From the NCBI GenBank assembly GCA_024434165.1, contig QMIW01000001.1, forward strand, positions 146,026 to 210,025: a DNA stretch of 64,000 nt, written 5' to 3'. Position 1 is the stretch's first letter, and each line of letters starts with the position of its first letter. This document shows, piece by piece, positions 49,458 to 59,881 of the stretch. The notes below the pieces were generated by a model. The model worked only from the letters and a program-made list of their open reading frames with translations, was not told the origin of the DNA and made no database searches. Origin of the DNA: Chloroflexota bacterium. Lineage in GTDB: Bacteria > Chloroflexota > Anaerolineae > Anaerolineales > Villigracilaceae. A program made the translations under genes and the position numbers.

Positions 49458-51590
49458 ATGGAATTCTTATCTTCTCCCTCCCAAAAATTCGATCTGCCCC
49501 GGCGGCTTGCGCGTTTGAGCGAGCTTGCCACCAACTTATGGTGGTCCTGGCATCCCGAAGCGGCGCGCCTGTTCGGACGCCTCGATTACGACCTGTGGGA
49601 ACGCCTTCATCACAACCCCATCCGCCTGCTCAATGAAGTTGGACGCGCGCGTTTGAATCAGCTTGCCAAAGACAAGGAATATCTCGAAGCCTACGATGCG
49701 CTGTTCGAAACGTTCGACGCCTATTTTCGCGGGGAAACCTGGGCGCAGAAAAACCATCCTGAAATAAAGAACCCAATCGCTTATTTTTCAATGGAATACG
49801 GCTTGCACGAAACCCTGCCCATTTATTCGGGCGGGTTGGGCGTGCTCGCCGGCGACCATCTCAAGGAAGCCTCCGACCTCGGCCTGCCATTCATCGCCAT
49901 TGGCTTCATGTATGCGCAGGGCTATTTCTCCCAGCGCATCAGCGAAGACGGCTGGCAGGAGGCGCTCAACAACCCGCTCACGTTCGAACATTTGCCGGTC
50001 TCGCTCGTCAAACGCGACGGCGTTCCCGTCACCATTGACATCAGTTTCCCCGATCGTTCCATCACCGCGCAGATCTGGGAGGTGCGCGTGGGGCGCGTCC
50101 CGCTTTACCTGCTCGATTCGAACGTGGAAGGCAACAGCGATTACGACCGCCTGCTCACCGCGCGCCTGTACTGGTCGGACCTCGACCGCCGCATCATGCA
50201 GGAGATTCTGCTGGGGATCGGCGGAGTGCGCGCCTTGCGTGCGCTGGGATATGCGCCCACCGTCTGGCACATGAACGAGGGGCACGCTTCTTTCCTGACG
50301 TTGGAGCGGATTCGTGAACTGGTGGCGGGAGGCGCCCCGTTTGTGGATGCCGCCAATAAAACCCTCGCCCAGAATATTTTCACCACCCATACCCCCGTCC
50401 CGGCGGGCAACGACGAATTCCCGCTCTGGCTCGTGGAAAAATACCTCGCCAACTATTGGGGTGAATTGGGGCTCACCCGCGAGCAATTCATGGATGTTGC
50501 CAAACACGTCCATCCGCGCGGCGAAATGTATTCCATGCCTGTGCTGGCATTGAAGTTGTCGGGCGGCTCGAACGCGGTTTCTGAACTGCACGGCGAGGTC
50601 TCGCGCGATATGTGGAAGTTCCTCTGGTCGGACCGCAATGTGAAGGATGTGCCCATCCAGCACGTTACCAACGGCGTCCATACCCGCAATTGGATGGCGC
50701 GCCGCGTGAGCAACCTGCTCGATAAATATCTCGGCGCGGATTGGTACGACAACCTCGACGACCACGAGCTGATGGAGAAGATTGACCAGATCCCCGACGC
50801 CGAATTGTGGGCGGTTCACCATCATCTCAAACGCAAGATGGCGTTCTACCTCACCGAACGCGTGCGCGATCGCTGGACGCGCGGAGGCTTTCATCCCGTG
50901 CAGGTGGTCGCCTCCGGCGTGCTGATCAACCCCTATGCGCTGACCATCGGTTTTGCGCGCCGCTTCGCCACCTACAAGCGCGCCAGCCTCATCCTTTCGG
51001 ATGTGGAACGCCTGCTCCACATCGTCAACCGACCGAACATGCCCGTGCAGATCATCTTTGCAGGCAAGGCGCATCCCGCCGATGAGCCCGGCAAACAGTT
51101 GATCCAGCAGGTCTATCGCACCGTCAAAAAAGCCGAGACCGGCGGGCGCATCGTCTTCGTCGAAGATTACGACATGAACCTCGCCCGTTACCTCGTCCAG
51201 GGCGTGGACGTGTGGATGAACACTCCGCGCCGCCCCTACGAAGCCAGCGGCACGAGCGGCATGAAAGCCGCTATCAACGGCGTGCCAAACTTCTCCGTGC
51301 TGGATGGCTGGTGGCGCGAAGCCTACAACGGCAAGAACGGCTGGGCAATCGGCGAGGAGAAGGAATACGAATCCAACGAGGCGCAGGATGCCGCCGACGC
51401 CGAAAGCCTGTATCACACCCTTGAGCACCAGATCATCCCAAAGTTCTACGACCGCGACCCGAAGGACATGTCCCGTGAGTGGCTGCGCGGCATGAAGGAA
51501 TCCATGAAGACGGTCATCCCGCAGTTTTCCACCCGCCGCATGGTGAAGGAATACGTGGAGAAGTTTTACGCCCCTGCAGCGAAGAAATAA
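49458..51590 (+). CDS. glgP: alpha-glucan (glycogen/maltodextrin) phosphorylase (710 aa)
   Basis: Releases glucose-1-phosphate from alpha-1,4-glucans using pyridoxal phosphate. The short archaeal/thermophile-type family is shown by ELATNLWWSWHPEAARLF at the start, PIAYFSMEYGLHETLPIYSG and the PLP site GTSGMKAAINGVPN with Lys603. Length is usual for this branch. ATG 49458 matches the family start; 49443 is possible, 49419 is upstream of the transcript. There is no clear ribosome site. Confidence 0.88.
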   Translation: MEFLSSPSQKFDLPRRLARLSELATNLWWSWHPEAARLFGRLDYDLWERLHHNPIRLLNEVGRARLNQLAKDKEYLEAYDALFETFDAYFRGETWAQKNHPEIKNPIAYFSMEYGLHETLPIYSGGLGVLAGDHLKEASDLGLPFIAIGFMYAQGYFSQRISEDGWQEALNNPLTFEHLPVSLVKRDGVPVTIDISFPDRSITAQIWEVRVGRVPLYLLDSNVEGNSDYDRLLTARLYWSDLDRRIMQEILLGIGGVRALRALGYAPTVWHMNEGHASFLTLERIRELVAGGAPFVDAANKTLAQNIFTTHTPVPAGNDEFPLWLVEKYLANYWGELGLTREQFMDVAKHVHPRGEMYSMPVLALKLSGGSNAVSELHGEVSRDMWKFLWSDRNVKDVPIQHVTNGVHTRNWMARRVSNLLDKYLGADWYDNLDDHELMEKIDQIPDAELWAVHHHLKRKMAFYLTERVRDRWTRGGFHPVQVVASGVLINPYALTIGFARRFATYKRASLILSDVERLLHIVNRPNMPVQIIFAGKAHPADEPGKQLIQQVYRTVKKAETGGRIVFVEDYDMNLARYLVQGVDVWMNTPRRPYEASGTSGMKAAINGVPNFSVLDGWWREAYNGKNGWAIGEEKEYESNEAQDAADAESLYHTLEHQIIPKFYDRDPKDMSREWLRGMKESMKTVIPQFSTRRMVKEYVEKFYAPAAKK

Positions 51591-51591
51591 A

Positions 51592-51650
51592 TTGACCGTA
51601 GACCGCGGACGATAGACGATAAAACCACAGTCCATCGTCTACAAAAGAGG
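51592..51650 (+). repeat. period-7 tract before the rhodanese gene
   Basis: GACCGTA, GACCGCG, GACGATA, GACGATA-type units and then AGTCCATCGTCTAC in inverse sense. The same family occurs at 40155 and 60712. Confidence 0.7.
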
Positions 51651-51654
51651 TTTT

Positions 51655-51999
51655 ATGATCCCTGAAATAACCGTTACCCAACTTGGTGAAAAACTCAAGT
51701 CCGGGGAGAAATTCGTCCTGTTGGATGTGCGCGAACTCCCGGAGTTTGCCTATGCCAAAATCGAAGACAGCAGGCTCGAGGTCCTGCCGTTGAGCCGCCT
51801 CGCAAGCGAAGGCGCCGACGCCCTGCCCGAGTCGGTCACAGCGCGGGAGATCCCGGTGTACATCCTGTGTCATCACGGCAACCGCAGTATGCAGGTGACC
51901 ACCTGGCTGATGCGGCATGAATACAAAAATGTCTTCAATGTGCGCGGGGGGATAGATGAATATGCGCGGCAGGTGGACCCTTCGGTGGGGGTGTATTGA
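51655..51999 (+). CDS. rhodanese-like sulfurtransferase (114 aa)
   Basis: A single rhodanese domain with LLDVRELPEFAYAKI and the active-site loop CHHGNRSMQV, Cys72 being the sulfur carrier. It is cytoplasmic, with AGAGG before the ATG. The partner is unknown. Confidence 0.9.
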   Translation: MIPEITVTQLGEKLKSGEKFVLLDVRELPEFAYAKIEDSRLEVLPLSRLASEGADALPESVTAREIPVYILCHHGNRSMQVTTWLMRHEYKNVFNVRGGIDEYARQVDPSVGVY

Positions 52000-52029
52000 C
52001 TCATGGTAAAAATGGGGTCTGGAGAACCG

Positions 52030-52632
52030 ATGAAACAGAAATTCCTGCTTGCCTTTTCGATCCTGACTATCCTTTCCCTCTCCGCTTGCGGGGGAGCCGC
52101 CCCAACCCTCACCGCAGAAGAAATCGCCTACACCGCCGTTGCGCAAGCCTGGCTGGCAATTACGCAAACCCAGGCTGTTGCGCCGCCCACTTCCACGCCG
52201 GTTCCGCCGACCACCGCCCCGCTTTTTACCGATACCGTGCCCGCTCCAACCCTTGAAGCGCTGCCGATCCTTCCGACCTCCACGGCGGTTGTCGTTGCCA
52301 GCCCCACAGCGCAATGCAATCAAATTCCGGTTGCCGAGCCGAAGGGCGCACTGGTCACGGTGGAATTCAAAAATGAATCGCCGGGGAGCGCCAACCTTGC
52401 TTTTGGAATGAACTCCCCGAACGATAAAGGCGAGTGTTTTACCTATTCCTTTTCGATAGGCAAAGGGGATGTTGTAACCAGCAAGGTCGCGGCGGGCTGT
52501 TACTGGGGCTATGCCTGGATCACCGCGGACGAGCCTTCTGTGGCGAGATCGGGCGGCAACATTTATTGCCTGACGGATACCACGAAAGTCTATCACATCA
52601 CAATTCTGGAAGAGACCATCGTCTCGAATTAA
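52030..52632 (+). CDS. lipoprotein of unknown function (200 aa)
   Basis: A signal peptide with lipobox (LSLSAC), a Thr/Pro-rich linker of about 70 residues, and a C-terminal beta-rich domain (VTVEFKNESPGSANLAF, GCYWGYAWIT) with four cysteines that could form two disulfides. It has no recognised family. GGAGAA lies five bases before ATG 52030; the longer frame from 52003 is less likely. Confidence 0.75.
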   Translation: MKQKFLLAFSILTILSLSACGGAAPTLTAEEIAYTAVAQAWLAITQTQAVAPPTSTPVPPTTAPLFTDTVPAPTLEALPILPTSTAVVVASPTAQCNQIPVAEPKGALVTVEFKNESPGSANLAFGMNSPNDKGECFTYSFSIGKGDVVTSKVAAGCYWGYAWITADEPSVARSGGNIYCLTDTTKVYHITILEETIVSN

Positions 52633-52638
52633 CCCTCC

Positions 52639-53085
52639 ATGAGCCGGCGCTCCATGTTTCTCTTCTATTTTTCGATCACCCTGGCAATATGCTCCAGCGC
52701 CTTGTATCATTTTGTCGCCAAGAGCACGCCCTCGAACGCGAACTTTGCCGTTTCACTGCTGGTGACGTATGCCGTTGCCTTTCTGGTCACGTTGATCGGC
52801 TTCTTTTTCTTCCCCGTCACGAATGGAATCGCCGCCGAACTTAAACAACTCAACTGGGCGAGCATCGCGCTGGCGGTTGCCATTGTGGGAATCGAATTCG
52901 GCTTTTTGCTCACCTACCGCGCGGGCTGGAATTTGGGAATCGCCGCCGTGCTGGTCAACGTGGTCGCTTCGCTGATCCTGGTGCCGGTGGCGATCTTTCT
53001 GTTCAAAGACAAACTCAGTTGGGTAAACATTGCGGGGATTTTGGTTTGTTTGGCAGGGTTGGTGATGCTGAATTGGAAAAGATAA
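52639..53085 (+). CDS. EamA/DMT-superfamily membrane protein (148 aa)
   Basis: A small four- to five-helix protein ending in the EamA pattern NIAGILVCLAGLVMLNWKR. Members of half-length DMT proteins act as dimers in drug, metabolite or lipid-linked sugar export. It follows the lipoprotein by six bases. Confidence 0.75.
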   Translation: MSRRSMFLFYFSITLAICSSALYHFVAKSTPSNANFAVSLLVTYAVAFLVTLIGFFFFPVTNGIAAELKQLNWASIALAVAIVGIEFGFLLTYRAGWNLGIAAVLVNVVASLILVPVAIFLFKDKLSWVNIAGILVCLAGLVMLNWKR

Positions 53086-53096
53086 AACCCGGCAGG

Positions 53097-53102
53097 TATA
53101 AT
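53097..53102 (+). promoter_or_regulatory. leaderless promoter -10 of the AbiE-like pair
   Basis: TATAAT six bases before ATG 53109. Confidence 0.55.
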
Positions 53103-53108
53103 ACCGGT

Positions 53109-53417
53109 ATGCAAAAAGCGGTTTCTCCATCACCCATCCCGGCAAGACTGAAACCTTATTTTCAGGAATATGATGTCGCCCAACTCGACATCGTCCGTGA
53201 CGCGAATCTGGTTATCCAGCGCGTGCTTGAATTTGGGAATTGGGACGAAATCCGCTGGCTCTTCTCAACGTATCGCAGCAAACGTATCCGCCTGTTTCTG
53301 CGTGAGCACGGCGAACGATGGTTGAATCCAGTCACTTTTAATTACTGGCGCAAACTACTGGGCGTTCGCAGGTGGAAGAAATCGCCCTTTCCCAACACGG
53401 AACTATGGAATCATTAG
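53109..53417 (+). CDS. DUF6922-like antitoxin component (102 aa)
   Basis: A small helical protein (LDIVRDANLVIQRVLEFGNW, then DEIRWLFSTY, LNPVTFNYWRKLLG) of a type commonly encoded directly before AbiEii-family nucleotidyltransferase toxins. It overlaps that gene by 13 bases. It probably neutralises or represses the toxin; the frame from 53019 is not needed. Confidence 0.7.
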   Translation: MQKAVSPSPIPARLKPYFQEYDVAQLDIVRDANLVIQRVLEFGNWDEIRWLFSTYRSKRIRLFLREHGERWLNPVTFNYWRKLLGVRRWKKSPFPNTELWNH

Positions 53418-54085
53418 TTTTGCGGGATCCCCGCTGGAACGCCCTCACCCCTGCAACGCGGGAGGCATTTCACCTGCTCAGTAAACTGGAACTTACCAGC
53501 GGCTTTTATCTGGCGGGTGGAACCGGGCTGGCTTTACATTTTGGACATCGCTTCTCAGTTGACCTTGATTTTTTTTCCGACGACGCAAAGGCGGTGGGAC
53601 CGGATCAACGTTCCATCCTGCGCTCCGTTTTGGATGACCCAACTCTTGAGATCACGTACGATAAAGATGCGACGTTTGTGGCTGTCTGGCACGGGGTCGG
53701 GATCAGTTTCTTTCGTCTAAATTCATACCCCTTGGTTGGTCCAACTTCATTGGTGGATAATATCCGTCTTGCCAGCGTGGAGGAGATTGGCGCGATGAAA
53801 CTTGCCGCCATTATTAATCGCGGCGTACGCAAAGATATGGTTGACTTGTATTTCATCCTCCAACATGTCCCCCTCGATGCGCTCTTTCAAGTTGCGGCGG
53901 TCAAATACGCCAAAGTGCGTTCGTTTCCTGTCAACGCTGTTCGCGCTTTGTCATATTTTGACGATGCCGAATCTTTGCCCATGCCGCAAATGATTGACAA
54001 AACCCCCTGGTCGAAAATGAAAAAATTCCTCGAAACAATAGCCATCGAAGCGGGGCGCAAACGGCTGGAAGATTTGTGGGAATAA
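53405..54085 (+). CDS. AbiEii/AbiGii-family nucleotidyltransferase toxin (226 aa)
   Basis: The nucleotidyltransferase core is GFYLAGGTGLALHFGHRFS followed by VDLDFF, with the two catalytic Asp residues, and a later MKLAAIINRGVRKDMVDLYF. Such toxins act in abortive infection or as TA systems by modifying tRNA or other substrates. A GTG at 53372 is an alternative start. Confidence 0.85.
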   Translation: MESLVLRDPRWNALTPATREAFHLLSKLELTSGFYLAGGTGLALHFGHRFSVDLDFFSDDAKAVGPDQRSILRSVLDDPTLEITYDKDATFVAVWHGVGISFFRLNSYPLVGPTSLVDNIRLASVEEIGAMKLAAIINRGVRKDMVDLYFILQHVPLDALFQVAAVKYAKVRSFPVNAVRALSYFDDAESLPMPQMIDKTPWSKMKKFLETIAIEAGRKRLEDLWE

Positions 54086-54092
54086 ACAATAC

Positions 54093-55127
54093 ATGGAAAT
54101 CCTCACCCGCATCAAAAAGTCCGTCCGCATCCTCTTCAAAGGTGAATCCCAGAAGAAAACCCGCAATCCTGTCCCCGCCATCACACCCGAAGAACTGGCG
54201 GAGATCAGGCAATTCTTTCCGCGTGAAAAATTTTTCATCTTCGGTCATGCGCGTTCCGGCACGACCCTGCTCATGCGCCTGCTGCGCCTGCACCCCGATG
54301 TGCATTGCAATTACCAGGCGCATTTCTTCACGCGCAAGCCGCTGCTGAAGTCGCTGGTTGATTCATCCGAAATCGAAGAGTGGCTGGCGCGCAAATCCAA
54401 CCGCTGGAATCAGGGGCGCGACCTCTCGCCGCTTGTCCTGCGCGCCGCAGCGGACTTCATCATGGAACGCGACGCCGCGCGCGAGGGAAAAACCATCGTG
54501 GGAGATAAAAGCCCCACCTCCACGATCCATGCCCAGGTCGTGCGCGATGCGTTTGCGCTTTATCCCGATGCGAAGATCGTTTACATCGTCCGCGACGGGC
54601 GCGATGTGTTGATCTCGGAACGCTTCCGCAACTTTGTCGAAGAATCGAAATTTCTTACAGCGGACGACAAACGCATCGTTTCGGACCTGCGGGCTGATTC
54701 GGCTCCATTCAGCGACGGACGCCGCTCGATCTTTACCGAGACCTTCCTCCGCAACATCGCCAAACGCTGGGTGGACGACCTGACCGAAATGGACGCGGAA
54801 GCGCGGCGGCTGTATGGCAAACACTATCACTCCCTGCGCTACGAAGACCTGCTGCAAAATCCATTCGACGAAATGACGAAGATTTGGAAATTCCTCGGCG
54901 TGAAGAGAATCAACAAGACGCTGGAAAAGCAGCTGCTTGCGGAAATGTCCTCCAACCCCGACGAAGAATGGCAGGAACGGCGCAACGGCGATATCGCTTC
55001 CTTCCTTCCGAAAGGACAGGCTGGCAATTGGCGGCGGCTCTTTAACGAAAGAGACAAAACCTTGTTCAAGGAAGTGGCGGGAGAGATGCTGGTGAAGTGG
55101 GGGTATGAGAAGGACATGAATTGGTAG
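54093..55127 (+). CDS. PAPS-dependent sulfotransferase (344 aa)
   Basis: The 5'-phosphosulfate loop is GHARSGTTLL (51-60) and the 3'-phosphate motif YIVRDGRDVLIS. It lacks a signal peptide or membrane helix, so sulfation would be cytoplasmic. A PAPS synthetase gene lies 1.2 kb downstream and a second sulfotransferase with the same C-terminal ending (KEVAGEMLVKWGYEK) closes the locus, so the two are distant paralogues. Sugar or lipid-linked glycans are likely acceptors. Confidence 0.85.
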   Translation: MEILTRIKKSVRILFKGESQKKTRNPVPAITPEELAEIRQFFPREKFFIFGHARSGTTLLMRLLRLHPDVHCNYQAHFFTRKPLLKSLVDSSEIEEWLARKSNRWNQGRDLSPLVLRAAADFIMERDAAREGKTIVGDKSPTSTIHAQVVRDAFALYPDAKIVYIVRDGRDVLISERFRNFVEESKFLTADDKRIVSDLRADSAPFSDGRRSIFTETFLRNIAKRWVDDLTEMDAEARRLYGKHYHSLRYEDLLQNPFDEMTKIWKFLGVKRINKTLEKQLLAEMSSNPDEEWQERRNGDIASFLPKGQAGNWRRLFNERDKTLFKEVAGEMLVKWGYEKDMNW

Positions 55128-55129
55128 CG

Positions 55130-55173
55130 CGCGATATTATCACGATTTGGTAGCGCGAGATATTATCTCGCGC
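55130..55173. repeat. GGTAGCGCG-GATATTATC direct and inverted repeats
   Basis: GGTAGCGCG followed by GATATTATC occurs twice; the second copy is a hairpin GCGCGAGAT (55153-55161) / ATCTCGCGC (55165-55173). It lies between the sulfotransferase stop and the next gene. Confidence 0.75.
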
Positions 55174-55189
55174 CACAATGGAGAAACAA

Positions 55190-56182
55190 ATGAAATACCT
55201 GATCGCAGGACTTGGCTCGGTGGGGCGCCGCCATTTGCGGAATTTAATCGCGCTGGGCGAAACGGACATCGTTCTCTATCGCACGCACAAGGCGACACTG
55301 CCCGATGACGAACTGGCGGGTTATCCCGTCGAGACCGATTTGAATGAAGCGTTGAAAAAACACAAGCCCGATGCGGTCATTGTCTCGAACCCCACTGCGC
55401 TGCATTTGGATGTTGCCATCCCTGCCGCAGAAGCGGGGTGTGCCATATTGCTCGAAAAGCCGATCTCCCACTCGATGGAGCGCTTGGATGTTTTGCAGTC
55501 CGCCGTGCAAAAAAGCGGCGCGAAGGTGCTGGCAGCGTTTCAGTTTCGATTTCATCCGGGGATGGTCAAAACGCGGCAGTTGGTCGAAAACGGCGAAATC
55601 GGACGCATCATTTCCGCGCACGTGCATTTTGGCGAATACCTGCCTGCCTGGCATCCCTGGGAGGATTACCGCAAAGGCTATGCCGCGCGCGCAGATATGG
55701 GCGGCGGCGTGGTGGCGACCCAATGTCACTCGCTCGATTACCTGCCCTGGCTGGTGGGGAAGCGGGTTGAGTCTGTGTGGGGATTCGCCGCCAAACTCAG
55801 CGACCTCGAAGTGGACGTGGACGACACCGCCAAGATCGGTCTGCGGTTTGAAGGCGGCGCGCTGGGCAGCCTGCACCTCGATTACGACCAGCAGCCGCCG
55901 GAGCACGAGTTCCGCATCATCGGCACGAATGGGACCATCAAATGGAATCTTGCCGACGGCGCTGCCAGAATCTACCGGACGGAAAAAAAGGAATGGGATA
56001 TCTTCCCCCTTCCCGATGGCTGGGAACGCAACGTCATGTTCCAGGAACAGATGAAGCACTTTGTGGATGTGGTCAAAGGGAAGGCAGAACCATCCTGCAC
56101 GCTGGAAGATGGGATTCAGGTCCAGAAGATCATCGCGTCCGTCCATGAATCACAGAAAACGGGCAAACTCATCAGGTTGTAA
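55190..56182 (+). CDS. Gfo/Idh/MocA-family oxidoreductase (330 aa)
   Basis: An NAD(P)-dependent sugar dehydrogenase type: Rossmann GLGSVGRRHLRNL, the catalytic-site motif EKPISHSMERL, and a C-terminal GGGVVATQCHSLDYLPW. In nonulosonate loci such enzymes act on hexosamine precursors. ATG 55190 has GGAGAA upstream; an in-frame ATG at 55178 is less favoured. Confidence 0.85.
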   Translation: MKYLIAGLGSVGRRHLRNLIALGETDIVLYRTHKATLPDDELAGYPVETDLNEALKKHKPDAVIVSNPTALHLDVAIPAAEAGCAILLEKPISHSMERLDVLQSAVQKSGAKVLAAFQFRFHPGMVKTRQLVENGEIGRIISAHVHFGEYLPAWHPWEDYRKGYAARADMGGGVVATQCHSLDYLPWLVGKRVESVWGFAAKLSDLEVDVDDTAKIGLRFEGGALGSLHLDYDQQPPEHEFRIIGTNGTIKWNLADGAARIYRTEKKEWDIFPLPDGWERNVMFQEQMKHFVDVVKGKAEPSCTLEDGIQVQKIIASVHESQKTGKLIRL

Positions 56183-56247
56183 AAGATACGGTTATATCTG
56201 TTGTTAACGATAAATCGTCAATGGACATGCTGTAATATGCGCGCAAT

Positions 56248-58087
<1,840 letters not shown>

Positions 58088-58094
58088 ATGCTTC

Positions 58095-58205
58095 TGTCAT
58101 TGCCAAGAGGGCGAAGCCCGACGACATGTGCCACAAAATGGCGGGCAATCCCGATTTGTTGATTTAATATTGGGATTGCTTCGGGCTGCCGCCCTCGCAA
58201 TGGCG
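58095..58205. mobile_element. TGTCATTGCGAG-family element
   Basis: Starts TGTCATTGCCAAG and ends CTCGCAATGGCG, with interior inverted GCAATCCC and GGGATTGCTTCGGG. A diverged copy of the element at 45085 and 61989, between the PAPS synthetase and GT-C genes; an open frame of the next gene extends into it. Confidence 0.8.
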
Positions 58206-58214
58206 AATTTTAGT

Positions 58215-59810
58215 ATGACCAAACCCCCTCCCGCCTCATTTCTCATCCTCAGCCTGCTCGCTGTTTCAGGAACCTTTCTCATCCTTTATGCGACTCCGCA
58301 AGGCATGGGGCTTTTCGATGACTCCATCGCCTACATCGCCGGGGCAAGGAGCATCCTGGCGGGGCAGGGCTATCGTGAAGCATGGCTCGCCTCCAACCAG
58401 CCGGTGACTCACTTCCCGCCGGGCTTCTCGACTGTACTTGCCCTGGTCGGCTTGAGCGGACTCGACCCGCTGCGCGGCACACGTTTTGTCAATTCCCTCC
58501 TTTTTGGCGCAAACATATTTTTGATCGGTCTCATCGGCTGGCGCATGTCCAAATCGAAGGTGGCGGGCATTGCGCTGGCTTCGCTCTTTTTACTCAACGC
58601 TTCGCTCTTCCGCGTCCACACCACGGCGATGAGTGAGCCGTTGTACATCTTCTTCACCCTTGCGGCATTTTTGACTTTTTCGCAATACTTTTTATCTACC
58701 ATCACGAAGAGCGCCGAGGAAAAAAAACTTGGCGCACTTGGCGGTCCTCGCGGTTCAAACGGTTTCTTGCTGATTACAGCAATCATCACCGCCTTCGCCT
58801 ACCTCACCCGTTACGCCGGTCTCGCCCTGCTTGCCACCTTCGTCGCCGCGCTGATCATCCTCCATGATACCTGGCGTAAACGACTGACCAGCACGGGAAT
58901 CTTCCTTGCAGGTTTTATGCCCTTCGCCCTCGCGTGGGGCATCCGCAACCGCCTGCTTGCAGATAACGCCACCAACCGCACGATTGTCTATCACCCCATC
59001 ACGGCTGAAAATATCGAAACGGGAATCTCCAACTTCGCCGCCTTCCTCCTGCCAGTGGACGAATGGCGGCGCGCGTTGATTCAGATTCCAAATTTGTTTC
59101 CCGTTGTTATTTCGATCATCTTTCTTGCCCTGCTGATCTGGACGGCGAGGACCGGCTGGAGAACCTTCTTCCAACCTTCCGCCGAGCCGCCGGGCGTGCC
59201 GGCGTTTATCAGCGCTCTGTACGTCTTCGGCTATCTGGCGTCCATCCTTTCCTCGATGACCCTCTTCGACGCCAGCACAAAATTCCAACTCCGCATCCTC
59301 GCGCCGGTGTATGCCGGCTTGCTCACCATGCTGGTATATTTCGGCTTTTGGCTTTGGAAAAAACAGAGACATTCCGCCGTTATCCTTGCGCTTATCATCT
59401 TCTCCTTTTCCATTTACGGCATGAACGACGCCCTGACTCAACTCCGCAAAGGCGGGCAGGGGTACGCATCGTTTCAATGGTTCGACTCGCAAGCCATGAA
59501 ATTCCTGCAAACACTTCCCGAAGATACGCGCATCTACTCCAACGAGACCGCGCCCGTCTATCTATATACAAACCGTCCGGGGTATGTCCTGCCCGATTTG
59601 GTGGACCCGGTCACGGGTCTGCCGCGAGGCGGGTTTGAGGAGGGGGTAGCCAATCTCAAACGGGACGTGCTTTCCGGCGGGGCGGTGCTTGCGTTGTTCA
59701 ACGTCGGTTCGCAGGGCGGGGATTCGCAATTCATCTATCAAAATCTCACCGACGGTTTGTATCTTGCATTCGAGGCGCAAGGCGATAGAATCTATACGGC
59801 ATTTCCGTAA
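58215..59810 (+). CDS. GT-C-type membrane glycosyltransferase-like protein (531 aa)
   Basis: A protein with about ten membrane helices and a first periplasmic loop with paired acids, GLFDDSIAYIAGARSILAG, as in GT-C enzymes (ArnT/PMT type) that use polyprenyl-phosphate sugars. The C-terminal 90 residues are soluble. The frame extends upstream to 58128 through the interspersed element; the ATG at 58215 starts the first helix, though its ribosome site is weak. The acceptor is unknown. Confidence 0.75.
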   Translation: MTKPPPASFLILSLLAVSGTFLILYATPQGMGLFDDSIAYIAGARSILAGQGYREAWLASNQPVTHFPPGFSTVLALVGLSGLDPLRGTRFVNSLLFGANIFLIGLIGWRMSKSKVAGIALASLFLLNASLFRVHTTAMSEPLYIFFTLAAFLTFSQYFLSTITKSAEEKKLGALGGPRGSNGFLLITAIITAFAYLTRYAGLALLATFVAALIILHDTWRKRLTSTGIFLAGFMPFALAWGIRNRLLADNATNRTIVYHPITAENIETGISNFAAFLLPVDEWRRALIQIPNLFPVVISIIFLALLIWTARTGWRTFFQPSAEPPGVPAFISALYVFGYLASILSSMTLFDASTKFQLRILAPVYAGLLTMLVYFGFWLWKKQRHSAVILALIIFSFSIYGMNDALTQLRKGGQGYASFQWFDSQAMKFLQTLPEDTRIYSNETAPVYLYTNRPGYVLPDLVDPVTGLPRGGFEEGVANLKRDVLSGGAVLALFNVGSQGGDSQFIYQNLTDGLYLAFEAQGDRIYTAFP

Positions 59811-59822
59811 CGCGAATTGCCG

Positions 59823-59846
59823 TACCGCGAAATTCATTTCGCGGTA
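59823..59846. repeat. TACCGCGAAAT palindrome
   Basis: TACCGCGAAAT (59823-59833) and ATTTCGCGGTA (59836-59846) are exact inverted copies, between the GT-C and SDR genes. Related to 20710 and 36852. Confidence 0.75.
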
Positions 59847-59881
59847 GATTTCCGTAGCGTCGCGTTACAAAAGGATATTAC

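Noticed and set aside
58128..58214. An N-terminal extension of the GT-C protein
   Set aside because: These codons lie in the interspersed TGTCATTGCGAG-family element; the first membrane helix begins after ATG 58215.
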